Assembly: GCA_017936025.1 (NCBI GenBank)
Contig: JAGBGL010000073.1
Coordinates: 1-25,586, forward strand
DNA from: Bacillota bacterium
GTDB taxonomy: Bacteria; Bacillota; Clostridia; Peptostreptococcales; Anaerovoracaceae
Direction of reading: 5' to 3'
Length of the DNA stretch: 25,586 nt
The translations under genes and the position numbers were made by a program. The notes under the pieces are model-generated. The model ran no database searches, was not told where the DNA came from, and was given only the letters and a program-made list of their open reading frames with translations. This document shows positions 6,921 to 14,448 of this stretch, piece by piece (the first letter of the stretch is position 1; every line of letters begins with the position of its first letter).

Positions 6921-7217
6921 CTACTTTCTTGGCAGTTCGATCTGTTTATTATCTTTGGACTCTCTGTACAGAGTGAATTTACGGCCGATAGCCTGTACGA
7001 ATTCAGCCCCCAGCTCGTCAGCCAGTTCGTTTGCAGTTTCTTTAGGATCCAGTGTACATCCTTCCTGGATTTTTACTTTAACCAGTTCTCTGCACTCGAA
7101 TCCTGTTTCCAGTTCTTTTTTTATATTCTCTGTAAGTCCGCTCTTTCCGATATATACTGTCGGCTCCAGTGTATGTGCCAGTTTTTTAAGAAAGCTTCTC
7201 TGCTTACCTGTAATCAT
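6921..7217 (-). CDS. yhbY: YhbY-family RNA-binding protein (CRM domain)
   Basis: This 98-residue protein is almost entirely one CRM domain: MITGKQRSFLKKLAH at the start, VYIGKSGLTENIKKEL with the GxxG-like loop, and IGRKFTLYR near the end. YhbY proteins bind pre-50S ribosomal particles and aid ribosome assembly. Length is normal. It lies between prepilin peptidase and truA on the same strand, with an AAAAAGGAG site before the ATG. Confidence 0.93.
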   Translation of the reverse strand: MITGKQRSFLKKLAHTLEPTVYIGKSGLTENIKKELETGFECRELVKVKIQEGCTLDPKETANELADELGAEFVQAIGRKFTLYRESKDNKQIELPRK

Positions 7218-7261
7218 ATTTCAAATTCTCCTTTTTATATAAAAAACATCTTCATTATATT

Positions 7262-7954
7262 TTACAACAAAGGAACGATAATTGCCACATAAAATATCGC
7301 ACAGCCGCAGATATACGGTCCCAGCGGAAGCGAATCGGTACGCTTTATTTTCTTCCTTAACAGCATCACCGAAAACACCGCAGCACTCAGCAGCGATGAC
7401 ATAACCAGCACCGCAAACGTCCCTGCACCTCCCATTGCAAGTCCAATTGCCGCAAAAAGTTTTACATCGCCAAATCCCAATGCATCCTGTTTGAAAACCA
7501 GCCTGCCCGCAGCAGACGCAAGCAGTATTATACCTCCGCCCAGAAGTAATCCTTTTACAGGCTCCATAAATGTCCCGTAGGAAGGAATGAAACCAATAGC
7601 TGATACAGCCGCAAGCAGAACGAACTGATCCGGAATTATGCCGTATTTTTTATCCGCTGCAGCTATGATCACCATCGCCCAGCAGAACAGCATCGCTGCT
7701 GCCGCAAACTGCCAGTCATACAGGACAGTATTTATACCGATGCAGACAAACATACCCGAGAATACCAGCTTCCACGGGAAGCCCTTTATCCTCTGTATGT
7801 GCGGATCTCTCAGTTCATCTTCCGGTGTCTGTCCGTAATCACACAGCCACTCAGCAGGCATCCTATTAAACACATATACCGCACCATGCCCTGCCAGAAA
7901 TCCCGCAGCAGCAGCTGCTGCCGCTTTTAAAATAATCACAATATATTCCGTCAT
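7262..7954 (-). CDS. A24-family prepilin peptidase
   Basis: This membrane aspartic peptidase of 230 residues cleaves type IV prepilin-like leader peptides. The two catalytic Asp sites are visible: AAADKKYGIIPDQ and the GxGD motif in DALGFGDVKLFAAIGLAMG. Seven to eight hydrophobic segments fit the family. The cytoplasmic N-terminal loop lacks the two CxxC pairs of full TFPP enzymes, containing only one Cys (EWLCDYGQTP), as in many shorter Firmicute members. No pilin or com genes are beside it, so its substrate lies elsewhere. It follows the terminator of the valS operon and probably heads the transcript running to tagO. Confidence 0.88.
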   Translation of the reverse strand: MTEYIVIILKAAAAAAAGFLAGHGAVYVFNRMPAEWLCDYGQTPEDELRDPHIQRIKGFPWKLVFSGMFVCIGINTVLYDWQFAAAAMLFCWAMVIIAAADKKYGIIPDQFVLLAAVSAIGFIPSYGTFMEPVKGLLLGGGIILLASAAGRLVFKQDALGFGDVKLFAAIGLAMGGAGTFAVLVMSSLLSAAVFSVMLLRKKIKRTDSLPLGPYICGCAIFYVAIIVPLL

Positions 7955-8063
7955 TTAGAACTCCTTTTCCCACCCTTTTGCAACAGTAATATTTTAACAA
8001 TTTTTTGCAGTCTGCCGCAAGTGATTTCACAAAACCCATACATTCAGATGTCCAAAAACTTAT

Positions 8064-8088
8064 AAACCCTGACGCTGCGTCAGGGTTT
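8064..8088 (-). terminator. Terminator of the valS to SSB-like operon
   Basis: AAACCCTGACG (8064-8074) and CGTCAGGGTTT (8078-8088) make a perfect 11-bp stem with a three-base loop. On the minus strand it is followed by ATAAGTTTTTGG. It lies 15 bases after the stop of the SSB-like gene. Confidence 0.8.
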
Positions 8089-8103
8089 GTTTTCTATATC
8101 ATC

Positions 8104-8727
8104 CTATGTTATCTGTTCAGATTCCTCAAGCCGCACGACAGACACTTCGTATGCCGTCCTGATATCCGGATTTCCCTCTTCATCATACTTCTTATACTGC
8201 CTGCTCTGCAGCCTTCCCTCGATATACAGCTTTGCGCCGACTTCCATACTTCCGCCGTAAACTGCGTTCCTTCCCCATGCGATACATGGGATATAATCTG
8301 ATTTATTATACAGTCTGTTTACCGCGAGCATAATATCGCAAAGTTCGCGTCCCAGAGGTGAAGTCCTGCGTACAGGTTTCTTGCATACAAAGCCCTCCAG
8401 CACAACTTTATTGACCGGCAATTCTCCGTCCGCCCATTCAAGTTCACGGGCAAAAACAACAATTATCAGTCTGTTCTTTCCCCCGCTCTGCTGATTATAC
8501 GTGCGGATCTGCCCTGCTGCTGTGATCTCACAGCCAGGCTGTATATCCATATTCCATATCAGTCTTTCAGATACCACCACCGGCACAACATCTTCATATC
8601 CGCTGCGCCGCTCTATCCCCAGTTTAAAGGCATAAAAACATTCACCATAAGTCTTATGGCTGAATTCCAGTTCAGACACTACTCTTCCTGTCAGTACCAC
8701 GCGGTTTTCATCCAGCATCTGTTCCAT
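8104..8727 (-). CDS. Single-stranded DNA-binding-like protein with two OB-fold segments
   Basis: The 207-residue protein seems to hold two SSB-like OB folds in tandem. The first (about 8-97) starts NRVVLTGRVVSELEFSHKTY and contains FYAFKLGIERRSG. The second (about 105-202) starts NKVVLEGFVCKKPVRRTSP and contains the recognisable SSB pieces YIPCIAWGRNA, YIEGRLQSRQYKK and AYEVSV. Canonical SSB has one OB fold and an acidic DDDIPF tail; this protein has no such tail and ends EESEQIT. I chose ATG 8727 with GAGGGGGA just upstream rather than a TTG at 8745. It follows the GNAT gene in the valS operon. A role in binding single-stranded nucleic acid is inferred from fold only. Confidence 0.7.
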   Translation of the reverse strand: MEQMLDENRVVLTGRVVSELEFSHKTYGECFYAFKLGIERRSGYEDVVPVVVSERLIWNMDIQPGCEITAAGQIRTYNQQSGGKNRLIIVVFARELEWADGELPVNKVVLEGFVCKKPVRRTSPLGRELCDIMLAVNRLYNKSDYIPCIAWGRNAVYGGSMEVGAKLYIEGRLQSRQYKKYDEEGNPDIRTAYEVSVVRLEESEQIT

Positions 8728-8785
8728 AAAAAATCCCCCTCGCAAAATATCAGTTAAATATATTGCCTACGGGGGATATTTATTA

Positions 8786-9235
8786 CTATAATTCTAATTT
8801 CATCACTTCCGGATTGCAGCCGTTCCCAAACTGGTCACAGTGGAAGCATTCCGAAAAATCAGGTGATTCTTCCCTTTTTATAATTTCAAAGCCGAGTTTC
8901 TTAAAGAACTCCGGAACTTTTGCAACGATATAAATGCGTTTGCCTCCGCGCTCCAGAACTTCTTTGATTGCCTTTTCCATAAGGATCTTTCCCATCTTGA
9001 ATTTTCTGAACAGCTTTGACACCGCAACTGCATCGATTATATACTCGCCTTCCCTTTTGGAAAGAGTCACGGCTCCGACCAGATGTTCATCACTTTCATC
9101 TCCGTGGACGAGCTTCCAGCACTTCAGAAGATCATCAGAAGCCTTTTCACCTTCGGAATATTCCAGCCCGTTTTCTATAAAAAACGGTACCAGTGCTTCA
9201 AAATCATCAGTCTCTTTCATCATAAAACGCAGCAT
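8786..9235 (-). CDS. GNAT-family N-acetyltransferase with Cys-rich C terminus
   Basis: This 149-residue protein has the GNAT layout: an N-terminal strand-helix region, a central beta segment IIDAVAVSK followed by the acetyl-CoA loop KFKMGKILMEKAI, and a later FFKKLGFEII motif seen in many GNATs. The end is unusual: Cys130, Cys133 and Cys140 form a C-x2-C-x6-C pattern followed by PEVMKLEL, suggesting metal binding or a special substrate contact. The start ATG at 9235 shares one base with the dagK stop (TGATG), implying translational coupling. The acceptor substrate is unknown. Confidence 0.82.
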   Translation of the reverse strand: MLRFMMKETDDFEALVPFFIENGLEYSEGEKASDDLLKCWKLVHGDESDEHLVGAVTLSKREGEYIIDAVAVSKLFRKFKMGKILMEKAIKEVLERGGKRIYIVAKVPEFFKKLGFEIIKREESPDFSECFHCDQFGNGCNPEVMKLEL

Positions 9236-10152
9236 CAGATATCATCCTCCATTGTGAAAATACGCAGTCTGTTGTGGAGCAGCGAGAACTCCAGCGGGAA
9301 GCGTTCGCCTTTTTCTCCGTCGATATCCGTTGCGATATCGCTGTCAGACTCTATACGCAGTTTATCAGTACTGAATGTAAGAACATTTTTATTTTCAAAA
9401 TGTCTTCCCTGCATAGCGTCCAGCAGCAGCGTTCCCATTTCACGCAGAGGCATTTCGCGGAAAAGCACAACATCCAGCAGATTATCATTTACCTCAGTCT
9501 CCGGAGACAGCTTTCTGAATCCGCCTGCAGATTTACCGTTCATTACCACCATGAAATACATGTCCTCTTCATAGGTTTCTTCCGGTGTAATAAGTTTCAC
9601 ATGCTCTGCAGTGATATTCCTTATTTCAGACAGGGCCTTGAGATAATAAGCCATAATTCCCAGAGAGTTCTTCAGGTTCGGATCGGTTTTCTGGCTTACA
9701 GAAATCAGGCCTCCCATGGCTGCAACATTAACAAAGTGTCTTCCATTCACCTTGCCCACATCAGCAGTCGTATAACTTGTTCCCAATGCAATATCGATCA
9801 TACCGTCGATATCGCTCGGGATTTCAAAGTAATACGCGAAATCATTTGCAGTTCCGGCAGGGAATATCGCCAGCGGCAGATCTATGTCATTTTCGATCAT
9901 CGCATTCACACATATATTGATAGTGCCGTCTCCGCCTGCTGCAATGATCTGACGGTATTCATTAGGATGCATCGTTTTCAGGACATGTCTTATCGTCATA
10001 CCCTGTGCAGCACGCACCGGAACAATTACCAGACCTTCTGCCTGAAACCTCTCGATTATATAATCCAGATTGTTTTTGAACAGTCCGTTTCCGGAATGCG
10101 GATTATAAAACAGCAGTACTTTTCTTGCTCTTACATCTTCAAGTTTACTCAT
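9235..10152 (-). CDS. dagK: Diacylglycerol kinase-family lipid kinase
   Basis: A 305-residue soluble lipid kinase of the DAGK/YegS type. It has LLFYNPHSGNG near residues 13-23, the nucleotide loop AAGGDGTIN (71-79), AIFPAGTANDFA, and the C-terminal DIDGEKGERFP segment of the family. These enzymes phosphorylate diacylglycerol to phosphatidic acid, recycling lipid from teichoic acid synthesis, although some act on other lipids. Its ATG overlaps the folC stop by four bases (ATGA), so it is co-translated with folC. Confidence 0.88.
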   Translation of the reverse strand: MSKLEDVRARKVLLFYNPHSGNGLFKNNLDYIIERFQAEGLVIVPVRAAQGMTIRHVLKTMHPNEYRQIIAAGGDGTINICVNAMIENDIDLPLAIFPAGTANDFAYYFEIPSDIDGMIDIALGTSYTTADVGKVNGRHFVNVAAMGGLISVSQKTDPNLKNSLGIMAYYLKALSEIRNITAEHVKLITPEETYEEDMYFMVVMNGKSAGGFRKLSPETEVNDNLLDVVLFREMPLREMGTLLLDAMQGRHFENKNVLTFSTDKLRIESDSDIATDIDGEKGERFPLEFSLLHNRLRIFTMEDDI

Positions 10153-11429
10153 ATCAATTCTCCCCTAATTGCACTGATCAGATAAAGCGAACCTGCGCAC
10201 AGGACCACATCCGGTCCTGCTTCATGTTCCACCGCCATCTTCAGTGCAGTTTCTGCATCTTTTGCCACTTTACATAAAGCACCTTTTGCCTGCAGCATTT
10301 CTGCCAGATCCTCTGCCGGCAGTTTTCTCGGATTATCCGGCTCGGCAGCAATAAACCTGTCTGTAATTTCACAGAAGTGACTGACTATAGTTTCTGTATC
10401 TTTATCAGCCAGCATACCTGTAATCATCACGATATTGCTGTCAGGGAAGCAATCCTTCACTGCTTTTTTCAGTGCCTCTGCCCCTGCTTCATTATGCGCT
10501 CCGTCGAGCACTATGCAGGGTTCCCCTTCTAAAACTTCGAATCTGCCTGGCTGCACAGCCTTTGCAAATCCTCTGTAAACCTTATCACGGCTTACTTTTA
10601 TTATACTCTCTTTTCTCAGGATTTCCAGAGCAGTCATTGCCGTTTTTGCATTTTCCACCTGATGACGGCCCGGCATAGTGATCTTCACACCGCTGTAATC
10701 AGTTCCGTATATCTCCATGTCGAATTCGTACCCAGAGGCGGATTCGCTTTTTATTCCGTACCTGATCTTTGTTGCATCATAGAACTTCGCATCACATTCA
10801 TAAGCCTTCTTCGCAATTACCTTTGCAGCTTCCTGCTGAGTAACATTAGATACCACAGGTACGCCCGGCTTTATTATGCCGGCCTTTTCACCTGCTATTT
10901 CTGCCAGCGTGTTTCCCAGTCTGTCTGTATGATCGAACGAAATGGAAGTAATTATGCTGATCAGGGGCTTTTCGATAACATTAGTGGAATCACCTGTCCC
11001 TCCGAGCCCTACTTCCAGTATTACGAAATCCGTCTGTTTCGCTGCGTAATATAGGAAAGCCACGGCTGTAACAACCTCGAACTCCGTAGGAGAATCGTAG
11101 CCTTCAGCTACCATCGCTTCTGTCTGTTCCACCGCCATTTTTGTGTATACAGCCAGTTCTTCATCTGAAATCATTCCACCGTCGAACTGTATACGTTCGT
11201 TGAAGCATTCGATAAAAGGTGAGGTATAAAGCCCCACCTTGTATCCGTTCTCTCTTAAAGCCTCATACATATATCTGCATACAGAGCCTTTTCCATTTGT
11301 ACCTGCCACATGGATAACTTTCAGATCCTTCTCAGGATGTCCAAGCCTGTCCAGCAGCATATTCATTCTCTCAAGTCCCAGGATCATGCCAAAACGGTCG
11401 AACTGATGGATTCTTTCAATTGCATCCAT
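10149..11429 (-). CDS. folC: Folylpolyglutamate synthase / dihydrofolate synthase
   Basis: FolC adds glutamate to dihydropteroate and to reduced folates, which keeps folates in the cell. The P-loop HVAGTNGKGSV (residues 40-50), YTSPFIECFNERI, VGLGGTGDSTNV and the C-terminal-domain VLDGAHNEAGAEAL are all family signatures. Length (426) is normal. It lies 16 bases after valS, a common pairing in Firmicutes, and so falls under the valS T-box. It fits the folate theme of fhs, fchA and folD elsewhere in the window. Confidence 0.95.
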   Translation of the reverse strand: MDAIERIHQFDRFGMILGLERMNMLLDRLGHPEKDLKVIHVAGTNGKGSVCRYMYEALRENGYKVGLYTSPFIECFNERIQFDGGMISDEELAVYTKMAVEQTEAMVAEGYDSPTEFEVVTAVAFLYYAAKQTDFVILEVGLGGTGDSTNVIEKPLISIITSISFDHTDRLGNTLAEIAGEKAGIIKPGVPVVSNVTQQEAAKVIAKKAYECDAKFYDATKIRYGIKSESASGYEFDMEIYGTDYSGVKITMPGRHQVENAKTAMTALEILRKESIIKVSRDKVYRGFAKAVQPGRFEVLEGEPCIVLDGAHNEAGAEALKKAVKDCFPDSNIVMITGMLADKDTETIVSHFCEITDRFIAAEPDNPRKLPAEDLAEMLQAKGALCKVAKDAETALKMAVEHEAGPDVVLCAGSLYLISAIRGELI

Positions 11430-11445
11430 TTTGTCTGTCCCCTTA

Positions 11446-14121
11446 TTATTTCAGTTTGCCTTCAACCATAGCCAGACGTTCGATAACTTTTGCCAGCATA
11501 TCTTCGTACTTGGCCATCTTTTCTTTTTCTTCGTTAACTACTTTTTCAGGAGCTTTTTTCACGAAGCCTTCGTTGGACAGTTTGCCCTTGACACGTTTAA
11601 CTTCGCCTTCCAGCTTCTGTTTTTCTTTAGTCAGACGTTCAAATTCTGCACTGTAGTCCACCAGGTCATCCAGCGGGATACATATTACTGCACCATTGAT
11701 AACTGCAGACATGACTTCATCCGGAGCATCTGCTTTATCAGAAGTAAATGTGATTTCAGTGATGTTAGCGATCTTCTTGATGTAACGTTCGCCTGCTTTC
11801 ACTGTATCCATAGCTTCATCAGCGATGATTACTGCTCTCAGCTGTCTGGAAGGAGCCGCATCAGCCTCTACCCTGATGTTACGGATAGCTCTGATTGCTT
11901 CCATCGCCATTTCCAGTTTTTTAACTTCTTCTGCATACAGAGTTTCTTCTGTAAATTCAGGCCACTTGTCTCTGATCAGGAAACCGTCAGGGTTGTCTTC
12001 TGTCGGTTCTTCTTTTGGCAGGAAGCTCCAGATTTCTTCTGTGATATATGGCATGAATGGGTGCAGCATTCTCAGCATGTCTTTCAGTGCCTTGACCAGA
12101 ACGTATCTTGCAGTCTGCTTATCTTCTTCATCGTCTCCGTAAAGTCTTCCCTTAACGATTTCGATGTACCAGTCACAGTATTCGTTCCAGATCAGTTCGT
12201 AAACTTTCTGTCCAGCCAGTGCCAGGTCGAATTTTTCCAGAGTTCTTGTTACGTATGCAGCTGCATCGTTTACTCTGGACAGCAGCCATTTATCTTCATC
12301 CTGCAGACCGTTGTTCTTGATTTCTTTGAAGTTGCCTTCTTCGTCCTGCAGGTTCATGATTACGAATCTGGACGCATTCCACAGCTTATTGGCAAAGTTT
12401 CTGCAGCTTTCCAGTCTGTCTTCCTTGAAACGCATGTCGTTACCTGGAGTGATACCGGTGGTCAGCATGAAACGCAGAGCGTCAGCACCGTACTGGTCGA
12501 TTACTTCCAGAGGGTCGATACCGTTGCCCAGGGATTTGGACATCTTGCGGCCTTCGGCGTCTCTTACCAGTCCGTGTACGTATACGTATTTGAATGGGGA
12601 TTCTCCAGTTGTTTCGAATGCGGAGAATACCATACGAACTACCCAGAAGAAAATGATATCGTAACCTGTTACAAGTACATCTGTAGGGTAGAAATATTCC
12701 AGTTCAGGAGTTTTTTCCGGCCATCCCAGTGTGGAGAAAGGCCACAGCGCGGATGAGAACCATGTATCCAGAACGTCTTCGTCCTGCTTCAGGTTAGTGC
12801 TTCCGCATTTTGTACATGTGTGAGGAGCTTCCTCTGCAACGATGACTTCGCCGCAGTCCTGGCAGTACCATGCCGGGATTCTGTGTCCCCACCACAGCTG
12901 TCTGGAGATACACCAGTCACGGATTTCTTCCAGCCAGTGCAGATAAGTCTTTTCAAATCTTTCAGGTACGTGTACCAGATCTCCGTTTTTAGCCGCTTCG
13001 ATTGCAGGTTTTGCAAGTTCTTCCATTGCAACGAACCACTGATCGGACAGCATAGGCTCGATAGTAGTGCCGCATCTGTAGCATCCGCCCACAGGAATAA
13101 CTTTATCTTCTGTCTTAACCAGATAGCCTGCTTCTTCCAGGTCAGCAACCCATGCCTTACGGCATTCAAAACGGTCCATACCTTCATATTTACCTGCCAG
13201 TGCATTCATTGTTGCATCTTCATTGATGCAGCAGATGTTTTCCAGGTTATGTCTCTGACCTACTTCGAAGTCGTTAGGGTCGTGAGCAGGTGTGATCTTA
13301 ACTGCACCTGTACCTTTTTCAGGATCCGGATATTCGTCAGCGATTACAGGGATCGCTTTGCCTACCAGCGGCAGGATAACGTTTTTACCAACCAGATCTT
13401 TGTATCTTTCGTCAGACGGATGTACAGCGATAGCTACGTCACCGAACATAGTTTCCGGTCTGGAAGTAGCTACTACCAGGCCTTCACCGCCGTCTTCAGC
13501 TTCATAACGGAAGTACCAGTACTTGCCGTTTTTATCTTCATGTTCTACTTCTGCATCGGACAGGGATGTTCCGCATTCAGGACACCAGTTGATAAGACGG
13601 TTTCCTCTGTAGATATATCCCTTTTCGTACAGTTTTACGAAGAAGTGGTTAACAGCCTTGTTGCAGCCTTCATCCATTGTGAATCTTTCTCTGCTCCAGT
13701 CACAGGAATCGCCCAGTTTTCTGCACTGAGTAGTGATTCTTCCGCCGTATTCTTCTTTCCATGCCCATGCACGCTTTAAGAATTCTTCTCTTCCCAGATC
13801 TTCTTTTTCCAGACCTTCATCCTGACGGATTTTATCAACTACCTTTACTTCCGTAGCGATGGAAGCATGGTCAGAACCAGGCAGCCACAGAGCGCTGTAG
13901 CCCTGCAGTCTCTTGAATCTAGTCAGGACGTCCTGCAGTGTCTGATCCAGAGCATGGCCCATATGCAGCTGTCCTGTAATATTTGGCGGCGGCATTACGA
14001 TAGTGAAAGGCTTTTTGTTTTCATCTACCTCTGCACGGAACGCGCCTCTTGTTTCCCACATTTCATAGATACGATCCTCAAAATCATGCGGATTGTATGT
14101 CTTTGCAAGATTTTTTTCCAT
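11446..14121 (-). CDS. valS: Valyl-tRNA synthetase
   Basis: Class Ia synthetase of 891 residues, a normal length. The HIGH motif appears as HMGH (53-56) in PPNITGQLHMGHALDQ, and KMSKS lies near residue 526 in GRKMSKSLGNGIDPL. CPECG and CQDCG/CTKCG pairs provide zinc-finger-like sites, and the editing domain region VATSRPETMFGDVAI is intact. The last 60 residues form the Val-type tRNA-binding coiled coil ending LAMVEGKLK. An AAAGGAGA ribosome site precedes the ATG. A T-box leader is directly upstream. Confidence 0.97.
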   Translation of the reverse strand: MEKNLAKTYNPHDFEDRIYEMWETRGAFRAEVDENKKPFTIVMPPPNITGQLHMGHALDQTLQDVLTRFKRLQGYSALWLPGSDHASIATEVKVVDKIRQDEGLEKEDLGREEFLKRAWAWKEEYGGRITTQCRKLGDSCDWSRERFTMDEGCNKAVNHFFVKLYEKGYIYRGNRLINWCPECGTSLSDAEVEHEDKNGKYWYFRYEAEDGGEGLVVATSRPETMFGDVAIAVHPSDERYKDLVGKNVILPLVGKAIPVIADEYPDPEKGTGAVKITPAHDPNDFEVGQRHNLENICCINEDATMNALAGKYEGMDRFECRKAWVADLEEAGYLVKTEDKVIPVGGCYRCGTTIEPMLSDQWFVAMEELAKPAIEAAKNGDLVHVPERFEKTYLHWLEEIRDWCISRQLWWGHRIPAWYCQDCGEVIVAEEAPHTCTKCGSTNLKQDEDVLDTWFSSALWPFSTLGWPEKTPELEYFYPTDVLVTGYDIIFFWVVRMVFSAFETTGESPFKYVYVHGLVRDAEGRKMSKSLGNGIDPLEVIDQYGADALRFMLTTGITPGNDMRFKEDRLESCRNFANKLWNASRFVIMNLQDEEGNFKEIKNNGLQDEDKWLLSRVNDAAAYVTRTLEKFDLALAGQKVYELIWNEYCDWYIEIVKGRLYGDDEEDKQTARYVLVKALKDMLRMLHPFMPYITEEIWSFLPKEEPTEDNPDGFLIRDKWPEFTEETLYAEEVKKLEMAMEAIRAIRNIRVEADAAPSRQLRAVIIADEAMDTVKAGERYIKKIANITEITFTSDKADAPDEVMSAVINGAVICIPLDDLVDYSAEFERLTKEKQKLEGEVKRVKGKLSNEGFVKKAPEKVVNEEKEKMAKYEDMLAKVIERLAMVEGKLK

Positions 14122-14142
14122 TAGTACTTTCTCCTTTACAAT

Positions 14143-14173
14143 AAAAAACGTCCCTTAGATAACCTCTAAAGGG
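14143..14173 (-). terminator. T-box terminator hairpin
   Basis: On the minus strand CCCTTTAGA and TCTAAGGG pair with one bulged base around GGTTA, followed by ACG and six Ts. It overlaps the region needed for the T-box antiterminator, which is the usual switch. Confidence 0.8.
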
Positions 14174-14375
14174 CGGATATTTCCGCGGTACCACCTTTAT
14201 TCCGGGAAGCATTCAGGGACGCAGCCTCTGCTCCTCCGGCTCTCATTTAAGTGTCAGGACTCCAAAGCAACCTTCGGAAAGCGTTTCCTCTGAAAACCTC
14301 TCAGCCACGGATTTTCTCTCTGTCAGAGACTACTTTCTTACTCCTCTTTTTCACTGTCCTATATTAAGTTACATA
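14143..14375 (-). ncRNA. T-box riboswitch leader of valS
   Basis: The minus strand carries the T-box core AAGGTGGTACCGCGG (about 14183-14197), which pairs with the uncharged tRNA 3' end, followed by the terminator at 14143-14173. Upstream lie pieces of Stem I: GAGTAAGAAAGTAGTC, CAGAGAGAAAATCCG and TGGCTGAGAGG, the usual AGUA-like and apical-loop segments. Uncharged tRNA-Val should favour readthrough into valS. I could not fix the specifier by eye: GUU at 14269-14271 and GUC at 14258-14260 are both valine codons in the right general area, but the latter may belong to the basal stem pairing AGGAC with GTCCT. Confidence 0.92.
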
Positions 14376-14384
14376 GATAAATAA

Positions 14385-14413
14385 ATTTTACTATCACATC
14401 AAAAAAAGGTCAA
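14385..14413 (-). promoter_or_regulatory. Promoter of the valS operon
   Basis: TTGACC (14408-14413) and TAAAAT (14385-14390) are spaced by 17 bases on the minus strand, each matching five of six consensus positions. It lies between the upstream terminator and the T-box leader. Confidence 0.75.
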
Positions 14414-14416
14414 GTA

Positions 14417-14444
14417 AAAGAGCTGAGATTTCTCTCAGCTCTTT
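14417..14444 (-). terminator. Terminator of the fchA to acyl-CoA ligase operon
   Basis: AAAGAGCTGAGA (14417-14428) and TCTCAGCTCTTT (14433-14444) form a perfect 12-bp stem with a four-base loop, four bases after the ligase stop codon. On the minus strand TTTTACTTGACC follows and then seven Ts. The -35 box of the valS promoter begins only a few bases after the stem. Confidence 0.85.
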
Positions 14445-14448
14445 GAAA

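Noticed and set aside
11431..12756. 441-codon plus-strand open frame opposite valS
   Set aside because: Antisense shadow, Phe/Cys-rich, no ribosome site and no domain.
12820..13779. Long plus-strand open frame inside valS
   Set aside because: It is antisense to a perfectly conserved ValS, has Cys/Ser/Phe-rich shadow composition and no ribosome site.
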